The position numbers and the translations under genes are program-made. Source: Eonycteris spelaea (taxonomy: Eukaryota > Chordata > Mammalia > Chiroptera > Pteropodidae). From it: 64,000 bases of DNA. The DNA is taken from contig PUFA01000068.1 in the NCBI GenBank assembly GCA_003508835.1, positions 2,108,001 through 2,172,000 on the forward strand, in the 5' to 3' direction. The notes beneath the pieces were generated by a model. The model saw only the letters and a program-made list of their open reading frames with translations, was not told the origin of the DNA and did not search any database. Below are positions 1 to 10,732 of this stretch, piece by piece. The first letter of the stretch is position 1, and each line of letters begins with the position of its first letter.

Positions 1-73
1 AAGTACAGCTTGCTCTCCAGCTAAAACAGCACCAGAGACACTAGAGTTCAGTTTCTGCCACATTTCCTTACCG

Positions 74-107
<34 letters not shown>
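74..107. repeat. Poly(A) homopolymer, 34 bp
   Basis: This is an uninterrupted run of 34 A. It could be the tail of a retroposed sequence whose body lies to the left, mostly outside the window, or a simple expansion. The 73 bp to its left are not recognisable as a SINE or L1 end, so the origin is open. Confidence 0.95.
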
Positions 108-108
<1 letters not shown>

Positions 109-109
109 C

Positions 110-535
110 CATCTTGCCTCCTTATTATGCATAGGATAAGAGAAAAACCACACTGGACTCTTTCTGTCTCCTGTATCCAATTCCAGCTTACATTTTGCCA
201 TTTCTCCTCGCCTGCTGCAGACCAGCCTCATAAGCCTACTGGATACTTCAGTTATGCTGCCTTGAATAACTTCTTCTTCAGTCATTAAAATCCTACCCAT
301 CCTTCCAGGCCACTGAGAAAGTCCTCCAGGTGGAATTGATTATTCTCTTTAGCTCTCCCATTGTTTTTTAACAACATTAGTATTATATATGACACATTTA
401 TATAGTAGTTAGCTCTCTACTAACTCCCTCTCTATAAGTTTTTTTTTAGGACATCTCTATAGTATGAATCTTTGCATTCCCAGTGTCTAACACTATGTCT
501 GCTACAAAGCAAGTGCTCGCTAATTGTTAGTCACA
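110..535 (+). mobile_element. L2 LINE 3' region, decayed
   Basis: The sequence follows the L2 3' untranslated region: a 'cctacccatccttccaggcc' block, then the diagnostic 'cccagtgtctaacactatgt' and a degenerate 'caagtgctcgctaattgtta' corresponding to the L2 end. It has no open frame and is heavily diverged. The assignment rests on the order of these short blocks. Confidence 0.55.
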
Positions 536-1255
536 TACGCAAATGTATGGTTTTTCATATATTGGAGTGCTGAAAATTCAGGCTGTCAAGTGCCCAGAGG
601 AAAGTGAAAAAAAATTGAAAGAGACAATATTGGTATTGCACAAAAAACCAGGGAAGTGCTGCTAACCATCACAGACCCTTGCCATCCATCAGCTCATGAA
701 AGATCATTTGAGTTTCTGTGACAATCCAAGGTCTAGGAAAGAGACTGCATGATGCCATACATGGGCCACTCTGGTCCTACCCTTCCCTAGCTAGGTCGCT
801 CTGCTACCTCTCCATCCATAAGGCTGGGCTGCAATGGCTTCCTATTCAGAGCTATATACAGTGAAAGGCTGGGACCACCTACAGTGCAACAACTCTTGAC
901 CCATCAGAAAACCAGACTGTGCCTACAGTGGATCCAGAGCCCAGGGCAGCAAAGCTCAGGTGGAAATGAAATGAAGCAACCCCACCCAAAATGACCTTGG
1001 TATAGTCAATATTTTACGATGACCCAGCAATGTTTAAAACATGCAATAACTCATGCATTTTAGTAATTCGAGGAGGCATTTTTTGGCTTAGATATTTTAG
1101 AAGATGTCAAAGTTTGGTTTCAGTACAGACTGGTTCACATTTTAAAATTTTTTCTTATTTGTTTTTGATCAGAATACTTGTGATTCACAGATGAGATTCA
1201 CTGGAGATTTTGAGCCCTGCCAAATTTGTAATTGTGAAGAGGAGAGTAGATCACT
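536..1255. other. Unassigned non-coding stretch
   Basis: No open frame, RNA gene or repeat family is recognised. The part around 700-960 is more GC-rich than its flanks and may be a very old unrecognised repeat or single-copy sequence. Confidence 0.5.
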
Positions 1256-1259
1256 TTTA

Positions 1260-1740
1260 TATTAAATAAAAATGTATCCCTACTACATAATCCTTCTATA
1301 CATTTTTTGGTCTTTTGGCAGATATGGTATGTATACATATAATATGCATAGTAAGATGAATGTCGTATTTTAAGGAGTACAAAATGCTTTTACATATACT
1401 TTTATTGGCTGCTGTATATGAGCTGGACATTGCAGATATACAGTACATACATAGATAATACAGCGTATGTACTATGTAGACTATGCATAAGTATACTAAA
1501 ATTTGTATTTTGTATGGTTATATAATATATATGGTGCCTACTTTAGATGCATGTATATTTCTATAACACTTTTTACCAAAAAAGTGATAATATATATAAT
1601 AAAGTCTACATAAGACTTTGTTAAGTCTCTATTATATATAATATTTTGGACATATGACATCTACCCTAATAGATTATGTAATTATATTTAATTACATACT
1701 TTCATGTATACAAAACTGTTTCTCCTCAAATAAATTAGAA
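1260..1740. repeat. AT-rich low-complexity region
   Basis: About 480 bp dominated by TA, TATA and ATAT steps, including 'gtatacatataatatgcata' and several 'tatatata' stretches. It does not form a clean tandem array. No gene is seen, nor in the following 400 bp (1741-2145). Confidence 0.6.
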
Positions 1741-2149
1741 ATTTCCCTGAGTCTGCTTATGTTTTAAAGTTTCAAGGGATGTTCTAGGTAGAAATATTGT
1801 GCCTTTAGCCTGAATTAATGTGTCTCTTTTTGAAGCTGACTTTTTGAGCTTTTTTATTTGACTAAATTATGCACATCATAATGCACATTTTTTGCAATCA
1901 ATTATTCACCAGTGCTTTAACTTACTCAAGCTAAATTACTACTCTGTGTGAAAGAAGAATTGCTGTTTTGAACCTCTTCATTACTGCCTAAGCCAGAATT
2001 TTTTCATCCTTTTTCTGTAAACCAGCAATCAAATGGAAGCCCATTCATGTTAGAGTTCTTGGCAACGATCTAGCCTCCTCTCTAATTAAAGACCCAGGGC
2101 ACATTTCCAAGCAGGATCATGGACCTGAACAAACTGCACTTTCTCTTCA

Positions 2150-2260
2150 CAGGAACCTAAAAAGTAGGTATTATCATCCCCATTCAACAGGTGAGCAAAC
2201 CGAGACTGGTTGTGTGTTATCAGACCCAGGACTTCAGAGACAAACTCTATGCACTGCTCA
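2150..2260 (-). mobile_element. MIR SINE fragment
   Basis: The plus strand reads 'gtaggtattatcatcccc' followed by an 'acaggtgagcaaaccgagac' block. This is the reverse complement of the MIR core and 3' domain. Both ends are lost. Confidence 0.65.
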
Positions 2261-2489
2261 CAGAATTATGCTGCCTAATGTGGAAAGATGGGAAGAGGCC
2301 TCACAGGGCTTTACTGATGATTCCTACAGTTTTGCTGGATAAGGTGGCAGCGGTGGGGGATGGGATAGGGGAAGATTTGTACAAATGATACTATTTTAAA
2401 GCTTCCTGTGAAGTGAATTTTATCTCCAAAATAACTCTGTATGCTTCCTTTTCAATTTATGCTAATAGCATCTTCCCCTTCACTGAGAC

Positions 2490-2824
2490 TTGAAACTCCA
2501 AAGTCATCTGCTAGCCTCCCTTCCCTCTCTTATATCATCAAACACTGACCCTCTAAGCAGCTTTCACATTTACCCCTATCCCCTGCTGTCCCACAGTGGC
2601 CTCCACAACTCGTTTTCTTACTAAAACACCACCAATGGCTTTTCGTTGTCCTCAAGGTAAAGTCTGAAAACTTTCACGGTCTGTGAAAATCTGTACGAAG
2701 CTGCCTTTGCCTCCCTCCTCCCTGCTTCCTCTACCTTCCCGTGGCCACCACAGTATCAGCAGCTGCACGTGGAGGAAATACGAGGGGACAAGTTCTGTGC
2801 TCAGACTCCTCCTGACCTCCTAAT
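2490..2824 (+). mobile_element. L2 LINE fragment, left part
   Basis: The block 'ccaccaatggcttttcgttg' followed by 'ctcaaggtaaagtctgaaaa' matches the L2 stretch that normally reads as a 'ccaatggcttccc' motif and an 'agtaaaagcc' motif. It appears to resume at about 2930, beyond a MIR fragment. Confidence 0.6.
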
Positions 2825-2925
2825 TAAATTTTTAAACAACTCTGTGAGGTAGACAGACATTAGACCTGGACCTAAAACCAAGCCTTCTCTCTGACGCTAA
2901 AGGCTTCGCTCACCACCGCACCACA
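2825..2925 (-). mobile_element. MIR fragment inside an L2 copy
   Basis: The 'caactctgtgaggtagacag' segment resembles the reverse-complement MIR block that usually reads as an 'aaccctatgaggtag' motif. L2-like sequence flanks it on both sides, which suggests the MIR inserted into the L2. Confidence 0.45.
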
Positions 2926-2929
2926 GTCT

Positions 2930-3060
2930 CTCTCGGAGCATGTGGTGTTCACCCAGACTTCACCACGCCCCACACATCTCTGCCTCGTGCTTCTGCCCTC
3001 GTCTGAATTCTCACGGGGATGCTTTCCTCCTCACACCCTGTTAAAATCCCATCCACACTT
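2930..3060 (+). mobile_element. L2 LINE fragment, right part
   Basis: The 'catctctgcctcgtgcttct' and 'gggatgctttcctcctcaca' blocks follow the L2 segment that reads as a 'ctgcctggaatgctcttcc' motif. This is probably the continuation of the L2 at 2490-2824. Confidence 0.45.
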
Positions 3061-3177
3061 AAAACCTGTATTATTCATCGTTATAGTCACTCAAGAAGCA
3101 TAAGGTTTTCTTAAAAATTTTACTGGTGAAATATTTCAACAAATATTTTTTACCTTTTTATAAAATGTCTCCTTACC

Positions 3178-3194
3178 AAAAAAAAAAAAAAAAA
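3178..3194. repeat. Poly(A), 17 bp
   Basis: A pure A17 run just outside the recognised 3' end of the minus-strand L1 that follows. A minus-strand L1 tail would read as T, so this run is not that element's tail. Confidence 0.95.
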
Positions 3195-3249
3195 GTTTGT
3201 GGTTTATGTTATGTTATATATGGTTGGTAGCTTTGCCTGAGATATTTTT

Positions 3250-4795
3250 ATTCAAAATATTAAATGATATATTTTAAGGCCCCTCTAACCCATTCTTCTT
3301 CCTGCCTATTCCAGAAAGTCACTATCCTGGTATTTATTATTGCCAGCACGTTTGTATCAACTTACTACGTAACCATGCATAACGGACAATGTAGAATGAG
3401 TTTTGCACATATTCGAACTATGTATAAATCACGACATCCTGCAACTTTTTTCTATTAAACATCGGATCTTTGAAATAAATATTGCTATGCTAATACACAT
3501 AACTCTGATATATTTAATTTTTAATATTATATTTTATGCAATATCTTAACTTGTTTTTCCATTTTTCCATTAATAGACACTTAAATTGCTTCCAAATTTT
3601 GTTTTTACAAATGAGGTGGCAATGAATATCCTTATACAGGTAGCCACATACACATATGCAAACAGTTCCAGCCTAAAATAGCGCCCTAGAGGATGACTTT
3701 GTTGAAGGCTTACACTTCTGTTAACTTCTAGTTATTACCGAATCACTCTCCAAAGTGGTTATCATATTTACACTCCCACCAGCAAAGTGCAGAAGCTCCC
3801 ATTTCTCCTATCCTTGCCAACACTTGGTATTTTCAGTCTTTAATATTTGCCTGTTAGAGGGACACGGCATATCATCATTGCCTTGTCTTCCCCTGATTAT
3901 CAACGAAGTTGGACTGTTTTAAAGTATATTTATCAGACTTTGGTTTTTTTCTCTTCCAGGAATTTTTTATCCCTTTTTCCAATTTTAATTGTTTGCCTTT
4001 AAAATTTTTTCACTCATAGTGCATATATAGTCTTATTAATTCTTGGTTACATGTATTAGAAATATCTTCTCCAAGTTTGTAGTTTATCTTCCACTTTGTC
4101 TATAGGTCTTGGTCACATAGAAGATTTATATTTAATATGACTAAATTTGTCAATAGTTTTAATGTTCTTTTTCATTTGTTTGTTACAAAATTATTCCTTG
4201 TGCTCATAGTATCCTATATGTATTCAGGTTTAGCTTTTTCCAGTTATGTCATTAGGACATTTGAAGTCATTTGTACATATGCAAGAAGTAGAGATCAACT
4301 TTTTTTCTCCAGTCTGTTTAACTTCTTTTCTAGTTTTTCCAGGGCCACTCATTGAATAATCTATTCTCTTCCCACTACTGTTTATGCAACCTGTTACAAA
4401 CCAAGTTTTCAATGTGGTGGACCTGTTTCTGTGCTCTTTATTCCCATTAAGTCATCTATTTATCTTTTCTTGTATCAAAATCACACTGCTTACTAAATTA
4501 TATTAGCAGAATTTGTCATATTTGCCCTAAATTATCTTTACATATGTGTGTATTCCTTATAGTTACTGACTTAGTTTCAAATAAATAAATCCATTTGTAT
4601 ATTTTAATTAGAATTACATTTAATGTTCCAGTTTAATTTTAGAGATAATCATTTGAGTTATAATATTGTCTCTCAACCCAAGAATATGATCTCTAAATTA
4701 ATGTAGTTTATTTTTATATCTTTCAGTTACTCTATATTTTTCTTTATAAAGATCTTGCATATATATTTTTAGACTTTAGGGTTTTCTTTGGAGCC
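3250..4795 (-). mobile_element. L1 LINE (old L1M class), 3'UTR and end of ORF2
   Basis: Read on the plus strand this is an antisense L1M 3' end. It contains 'ccaaagtggttatcatattt', 'acactcccaccagcaaagtg', 'ccttgccaacacttggtatt' and 'cactcattgaataatctatt', all in the order expected for the reverse complement of an L1M 3' end. The element is 5'-truncated, full of stops and indels, and encodes nothing. Small open frames across 3264-4412 are by-products of the AT-rich L1 sequence. Confidence 0.85.
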
Positions 4796-5110
4796 TACAT
4801 TGAAATAGCATCTAAAGAAGTTTTAACATTGCTTCATGTAGGACCTGGGGCAGGGTGGTTATCACTGACCAATTCTAAATCAATTTCTCAGACAACTTCA
4901 TACACACAACAATTCAGTCATTATTATGATTCTCAGAGAAATCTTTTCCTACCCAGAATCTAGCCGGAGTCTAGTTTCTTTGTTGGGAGATTTTCTTTTG
5001 ATCCACCTTTTCACTTAAGATGTAACAGCTTTGATGGCCCAAAATGTATCTGTGGAAAGAGGTCTTAGTTTTAACACCCTGTCTCTTATACTTGTAAAAT
5101 TATCCTGCTT
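4796..5110. other. Unassigned non-coding stretch
   Basis: No gene or known repeat is recognised between the L1 remnant and the following LTR. It may be further, unrecognisable L1 sequence. Confidence 0.5.
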
Positions 5111-5114
5111 ACAA

Positions 5115-5898
5115 GTTTAATGTGCGTGTATGGAGGAGGAGGGTTTCCCCACACCACCAAGCAATTCTCCACACACCAGCAGGGTGTCCTACAATTTAAC
5201 TCAATACTGACACTATGTGGAGATGGCATCAGATTCCACAGTTTGAGGACTCAGTCCCACAAGGCTGCCCCTTCCTTCACTTTAGATGCCAATTACAAGC
5301 CTAGTTTGCCACCTGTACTTCTGACCGCCTGCTATAGATTGGAGGAACCCCCTCCCTGGGTTCAATTAATTTTCTGGAGTGGCTCACAGAAACACTTTAC
5401 TCCCTAGATCACTGGTTTATTGTGAAAGGATATGATTCAGGAATAGCCAGATAGAAGAGATGTATAGAGCAAGATCTGGGGACAGAGTACAGAGCTTCCA
5501 TGTTCTCTCCTAGCGCACCACTCTTTCCAAGTCTCCACATGTTCACCAGTGCAGAAGTGCCTCTAACACCAGCCTTCTGGGTTTTTATATGCAGGCTTTA
5601 TTACATAAGCATGATTGACTGAATCACTGGCCACTGGCAATTGATTCAACCTCTAGTCCCTCCTCCTGGGAGGTCATGCCGGTGGCACTGAAAGTTCCGA
5701 CTCCCTAATGAATGATTGATTCTCCTGGCAACCATCCTCCATCCTTAGGTGCAGTCTGACAGTCACCTCATTAACATAACAAAAGACGCCTTTGTAGGTC
5801 TCATCACTTAGGAAATTCCAAGGGTTTTAGGAACTCTGCACTAGAAGCAGGGACGGAGACCAAATACATATTTCTTGTCATAAATCACAATATCACAA
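5115..5898 (-). mobile_element. Solo LTR of an endogenous retrovirus (ERVL-like), about 780 bp
   Basis: On the minus strand it starts near 5898 with TGTGATATTGTG and continues through 'atatgtatttggtctccgtc' and 'ctaaaacccttggaatttcc'. A minus-strand AATAAA polyadenylation motif (plus-strand tttatt at 5415-5420) lies about 480 bp into the element. I recognise the sequence as a mammalian LTR, probably of the ERVL group, but do not give a subfamily. No viral gag, pol or env sequence is attached. The 95-codon frame at 5120-5407 lies inside the LTR and is not a gene. Confidence 0.75.
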
Positions 5899-6124
5899 CC
5901 TGAAAGCCTCATTTTCTGTCTTCAAGCCCTTCAGTTGCCAAGCCTAATCTTGTCTTTGCCTAATCCCCAGATAGTCATATCCTGGGTTTCCGAGCCCACA
6001 TCTTTAATTTCTTTGTACTTTCCTCTTTATTTTTGGCCCCTTGCAATCTCTTCTGTGTATGAGTTCAGCTGTGTAGTTGAAAGAACATTTGTTATATTTA
6101 ATTCAGGATTTCTAGACATTTGAA

Positions 6125-6330
6125 TCCAGAGATTTATAGTTACATAGTCTGAAATGGGGATGTGTGTCTTGCCCAAGTCACATAGCCGATAATTGGCTGA
6201 GGCAGAGCTTAAAGAGGCTTCCTTACATTCTACCACACTCAAGTCACATAGCCGATAATTGGCTGAGGCAGAGCTTAAAGAGGCTTCCTTACATTCTACC
6301 ACACTCATGTTCTTTTTCCACCTCAAAATC
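6125..6330 (-). mobile_element. MIR SINE carrying an internal tandem duplication
   Basis: The plus strand reads 'cttgcccaagtcacatagcc' and 'ggctgaggcagagcttaaag', the reverse complement of the MIR core. Its length is inflated by an exact 66-bp duplication (separate entry). The 220 bp to its left (5900-6120) hold nothing recognisable. Confidence 0.75.
6175..6306. repeat. Exact 2 x 66-bp tandem duplication
   Basis: Positions 6175-6240 and 6241-6306 are identical at all 66 positions. Because 66 is a multiple of three, the minus-strand frame at 6027-6362 shows two identical 22-residue repeats. The unit is MIR sequence, so this is not a protein repeat. The lack of any mismatch points to a recent slippage or unequal exchange event. 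Confidence 0.97.
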
Positions 6331-6470
6331 ATAGATGACAATAATATACCTGAGTAGTCCAAGGACTCTTCAAAATATCACTGAAAAAACAATTGACACA
6401 AATCCATCAATTAAAAAATGTTTTAAAGTTTTCATTCAGTTCATATTTTTCCATCTTGTTCACAGGACTA

Positions 6471-6885
6471 TGTTGAAAGGTGTAACAGATTTAATAGTGT
6501 GCCCCCAAATTTATGCCTGTCCAGAACTTCAGAATGTGACCCTCTTTGGAAATGGGGTCTTTGCAGATACACTTGGGTTAAGACAAGGTCATACTGGAAA
6601 AATGTGGACCCTAAACCAATAGCTGGGCTTTATAAGACACAAGACAGAGGAGAATGTATGTGAAGATGGAGGCAGAGATTGACATTATGGTGAAAAAACA
6701 CCAGGAGACAAGGCAAGGAAGAGGCAAGGCAGGATTCCTCCATAGAGCCTTTGGAGAGATCATGGCCCTACTGATACCTTGATTTCAGACTTCTAGCCTC
6801 TAGAACTGTGGGAGAATAAATTTCTGTTGTTTGAAGGCACTAAGTTTTTGGCAATTTGTCATGGCACCCCCAGGAAATTAACACA
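6471..6885 (+). mobile_element. MLT1-type MaLR solo LTR
   Basis: The order of blocks follows MLT1: a TGTT start, a 'gtgtgcccccaaatttatgc' block, 'cagaatgtgaccctctttgg', 'ctagcctctagaactgtggg', 'ataaatttctgttgtttgaa' and a degenerate 'aattaacaca' end. It is a non-autonomous LTR of the ERVL-MaLR class with no internal region. The 95-codon frame at 6335-6622 overlaps its left part and is spurious. Confidence 0.85.
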
Positions 6886-7104
6886 AATTGATTTATGCTA
6901 TTTTTTACTAAGTCAAGATGTGGAGCGTCTTAGTAATTCTTCTAAAGGCTCTTCAGAACATATCTGATCCCCCATGTTTTAATACCTCTCTCATTTTCTT
7001 TCATTTCTCACCAGTTACTGACAGTTTTTCTTTGATTACATCTGCAAGTTTATTTAGTGTACTAAGATATAATTTATCTGTCTGTCTCAAGAACATCCTA
7101 TCAA

Positions 7105-7290
7105 TCACTCAGACCAGATATCTGGATATTATCCTTGTCCACTTTGTCTCCCTCGCTCCATACATTTATTCAATAACCAAGTCCTGCATCACTTTCCTAT
7201 CTCTTAAATCCAACTACATTTATGTAGTTCCAGTACCACTTCCCTAGTCTGGATTACCATCATTTCTGCAACTGAGTTCTATCTAGTATT
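7105..7290 (+). mobile_element. L2 LINE fragment
   Basis: The 'ccagatatctggatattatc' to 'ctagtctggattaccatcat' stretch follows the L2 blocks normally reading as a 'cttggagtcatccttgac' motif and a 'cacctggattattgcaatag' motif. It is heavily diverged. The 6886-7104 interval is unassigned. Confidence 0.5.
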
Positions 7291-7304
7291 CCTGTTTCAT
7301 TTAC

Positions 7305-7330
7305 CCATCCATCCATCCATCCATCCATCC
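7305..7330. repeat. (CCAT)n microsatellite
   Basis: About six and a half uninterrupted CCAT units directly before an L2 3' end. The minus-strand reading (ATGG)n resembles an expanded version of the TGAA-like repeats that terminate L2. Confidence 0.95.
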
Positions 7331-7500
7331 AATAAATAGTAAGTATCTACTGTGGACAAGCACTTTGCAAGGCACTCTGGCTACAAAAGTGAATTAAAAA
7401 GAGACTGGGTCCTTGCCCTGATGGAATTTATAACATAGTGTGAGGGTCAGACATTGATCAAATCATCTCATGGACTAACATAAAACTATCTCCATAACAG
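7331..7500 (-). mobile_element. L2 LINE 3' end
   Basis: The plus strand reads 'aataaatagtaagtatctac', 'caagcactttgcaaggcact' and 'ccttgccctgatggaattta'. This is the reverse complement of the L2 3' end, preceded by the CCAT array as a modified tail. Confidence 0.75.
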
Positions 7501-7860
7501 AAGCAGGAAAGAGACCTCATAGTATTGTGAGGCTCTTTGAAGAGATTTTTTTTTTCCTCCCCATAGACTAGAAGGCAGAGAAAATATCTGTGAGAACTAT
7601 AAAGGGTGTTAATAAGGGGTGATTGAAATTATGAGTTATCTTTTATGATGCAGTTCTCTGTTTTTCAGATTTATATTATATTCTATAATAAGCTTAGCTT
7701 TTTGTAATTATTTTTTAAAAAACACAGCAAGTGAGATATGTGAAATAATGTTGGATACACTACTTTTACCTCATTTGGATGTGCTGAGATGACCACAGCA
7801 ATCTGACATGCCTGTTATGACAGTCATGGCACTGCATTTTAATGTCTGCTTCTATATCAG
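7501..7860. other. Unassigned non-coding stretch
   Basis: No gene or repeat is recognised here. There is a short T9 run near 7546-7554. Confidence 0.45.
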
Positions 7861-8035
7861 TTTCTCCCAAAAGACAGAAAGTTTCTAGAATGCAGGGGTG
7901 AACTTTGTTAACTGCTGTGCTCCAAACCAAAATCCTACTAATAGGACCTGGTAGATCAAAAATAAATATTTTTGGATAGGCTGAAAATAATATGAATAGG
8001 CTGAATGGATGAATGGATAGGCTGAAAATAATAAT
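7861..8035 (+). mobile_element. L2 3' end with locally duplicated tail
   Basis: The 'ttaactgctgtgctccaaac' and 'aggacctggtagatcaaaaa' blocks match a decayed L2 3' end. They are followed by a tail in which the motif 'ataggctgaa' appears three times (about 7976-8025) together with a short TGAATGGA repeat. Confidence 0.5.
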
Positions 8036-8574
8036 GATATATTTGAATGCCTTTTTAAATAGTTTATTGCATGTGAATGTCCTGGAGATGATGGAGAGAA
8101 AAAAAAACAGGAAGAGCTTGGCTCACTACTGAAGACATGCTTTCAAGTAGAAGGTTTCTTAAAACTCCGCACATTGTTTAATTTCATTCATGGATGAACA
8201 AGAGAACTGGGAACTTCAGCCCTCACTTACTCTCACTCCAAAGTATACCCAGGCATCCATTTGTCGAAACGATTCTTTAATGTGAAATACTCCATGAGCC
8301 TTCCAAACAGTGCCAATTATTTTCCGAACAGCGACAAGTCAATGAGCCAAATTAAGTGCCTTTTCTTATCATACTTTAATTAAAATTCTTCCCAGCAGGT
8401 AAAGTTTCTTAGCACAACATTAAAATATTACTCTATAATTCAAGGTCATGTTTGCACTAAATAAATTAGCTTAATTCAAGTGGCACATTGAACAGGAACA
8501 TGAGTATATGCACACTTGCTCCTAGTGCTTGGAGCAACCATGGAATTGCCTAGTAATCTTTGGAACACCATCAT
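8036..8574. other. Unassigned non-coding stretch
   Basis: AT-rich sequence with no recognised gene or repeat. Confidence 0.45.
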
Positions 8575-8606
8575 TAAAAACAAAAACAAAAACAAAAAAC
8601 AAAAAC
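8575..8606. repeat. (CAAAAA)n microsatellite
   Basis: Five C-spaced blocks of A, each 5-6 bases long. On the minus strand it gives the leucine/phenylalanine-rich run seen in the spurious 64-codon frame at 8476-8670. Confidence 0.9.
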
Positions 8607-10459
8607 CCTCTTCAGAGGACTGAAGATGTTGCTTGCTTTTCCTTGAGTTACAGAGTAAATCCCTCATCAATTGGAATCCAGAGAATGTCTATTTCATAAC
8701 CATCAGTGATTATTTGAAACGTGGAGAATAAAGTACATCTTAAAACATGATAAATAAAGAAACTCCAGACGTTCTAGAGAATGGCAAATTACTTAGCATT
8801 TAAATTAATTCTCAAATATTACTGGTATACAAATTGGTTGCACAGACATTAATTTCAATCTGAAATGCAATGAATAATCTTTATTAGACAAATATTGTTT
8901 GGAGATTTCTCCCTTGTTTTTGAGTAGTTGTACTTAACATAGAGTGTTCAATTCCTTTAAATCAGAAGAAAATGCGTGCAAGTCCCACATACCAACCATT
9001 GTTATGTTTGTCCAGGAATATTAATCTAATTCGTAAGTGTGAGGACATCCAGCCTCTGGAATAAGCCATGTCAGAAAGTAAATGAGGGTACATTTGGCTT
9101 TATTCTTTATTGGGGTTGTGGAATGCTGCGTCTGTCGCCATGCATAGTTCCGTCACTGCCTTCAGGTCCCTTTATAGCATACATCTGCAAAAGGTAACCC
9201 ATTCTTTTGTCTGAGCCATAAAAGCAGGCCAGCCTTCCCTCTGAGCACATGAGCTCTGTCATCATGGCCAGATGACTCCACAATGGACAGAGGTCTTCTC
9301 TTGTGTGCTGTCTTCACCCACCTTGGTAGTGTCTGATGGATGCACTGTTTTGAGAAGTGCTGTAACTTATTGTTGACATCTGTTGTAGGAAAAGTCTAAG
9401 TGCCGGTGTTTGTATAACTGTCCAGGCCTATAAGTGAATATTTATAGGTTTGGGAGTACATCTCACTTTGCCTTGTTGCTCAGGTTTTTAATTTACTCTC
9501 TTAAAGTTACCAACCAAGTCTCCAGGGAAAGGTTTAGGAAATTACAAGCACATTCATTCTTTGCCAGCTCTCTCACTGCTGATACCTTGCCCTGAAGTCA
9601 GGATTGGTTCCAGAAACTCTAAGTGAAAGTATTTCTAGTGTCCTACTGTTTATGGTAGGTGAGAATTATAAACTGTGAGAAAGAGTAGGCTGCTCTAATT
9701 TAAAATCAGCCTGAGTTGTTTTATTAGATTCAGAATGAATCTGGCTAGATCAAAGAGTCTCATAACCAATGCTTCAATTATATAATTTCAGGCCGTATTT
9801 CCTTCAAGACAAAAGGTACGCTCAGAGCAGAAGAAAGAGGGATTCACATGAGGCAATGTCTGTTCCAAGAGTTTCTAGGACATCTTGGCCTCCGATTTCA
9901 TGCAGACCGTTTGCTTGGGCAGAATTGAGCTCGGGGCGGGGGAATCACATGTGCAGATGAGCTCACATAGTTTGGTAAAAATTTCAAACACTGGTGGTGA
10001 AAGGCTCGGATATGGTTTATTTTAACAAACTGTAGAAATAAGCTTCTAGAATCTTATTTAATTCTCTCCCAAATATGACCTTCTGCAGCATCAGTTGCCC
10101 TAAATGTGACTTGATGTGAAAAGCAGTCAAGACGAGAACTATGTCCTCAAGCAATGTAAAATAGCTTTCAAATACAGTTCCACAGAAAATGAGGGGTGAG
10201 GAGAGGGAAGTTGTGCAATTTTATTCAACTATTTTGAAATTGACTGTAAAAAGAGAATTTTTCTTGGTTTATATTTTGCATACATTGGAAAGCAGAAGCA
10301 AAAGGCATACCGTGCATAGTATTCAGTCAGGGAAGTATAGGCTAGTCCAGGATCTTCCCGAGTCTACTGTGGTGACCTCTGTGTATGTTAGCACACAGCC
10401 TCAAGTCCCTTTCCTTTGTGGGTGTTTGAGACCACAAAGCGATGTTCTTGGAAACTGAT
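8607..10459. other. Unassigned, single-copy-looking stretch
   Basis: About 1.85 kb with no repeat that I recognise. Small frames at 9769-9960 and 10189-10458 have no recognisable domain. It is one of the larger repeat-free intervals and therefore a reasonable place for a conservation check. Confidence 0.5.
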
Positions 10460-10732
10460 GGTTGCCAGATGGAAGAGGGGTTGTGGGGCTGAGTGAAAAA
10501 GGTGAAGGATTAAGAAGTACAAATTGGCAGTTACAAAATAGTCATGGGATATAACCACAGCATAGGTAATATAGTTGATAATATTGAAATAACTGTGTAT
10601 GGTGTCAGGTGAGTACCAGACTTATCAGGGGGATTGCTTCATAAGTTATATAAATGTCTCACCACTTTGCTGTACACCTGAAATTAATATAATATTAAAT
10701 TTCAATTGTAATTGAAAAACAAACAAAATTTT
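10460..10732 (+). mobile_element. L1 LINE 3' end, 5'-truncated, comparatively young
   Basis: The element begins with 'ggttgccagatggaagaggg', continues through 'ggattaagaagtacaaattg', 'tcataagttatataaatgtc' and 'ttgctgtacacctgaaatta', and ends in an A-rich tail. I recognise this as the 3'UTR of laurasiatherian L1. It is clearly better preserved than the other L1 copies in the window. The 5' end is truncated, as is typical of retrotransposition. No target-site duplication was clear by eye. Confidence 0.85.

Noticed and set aside
5115..5898. A retroviral provirus
   Set aside because: Only LTR sequence is seen; no internal gag, pol or env homology is visible on either side, so it is a solo LTR.
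6027..6362. Minus-strand protein with two identical 22-residue repeats
   Set aside because: The repeats are the translation of a 66-bp DNA duplication in a MIR, not a protein repeat.
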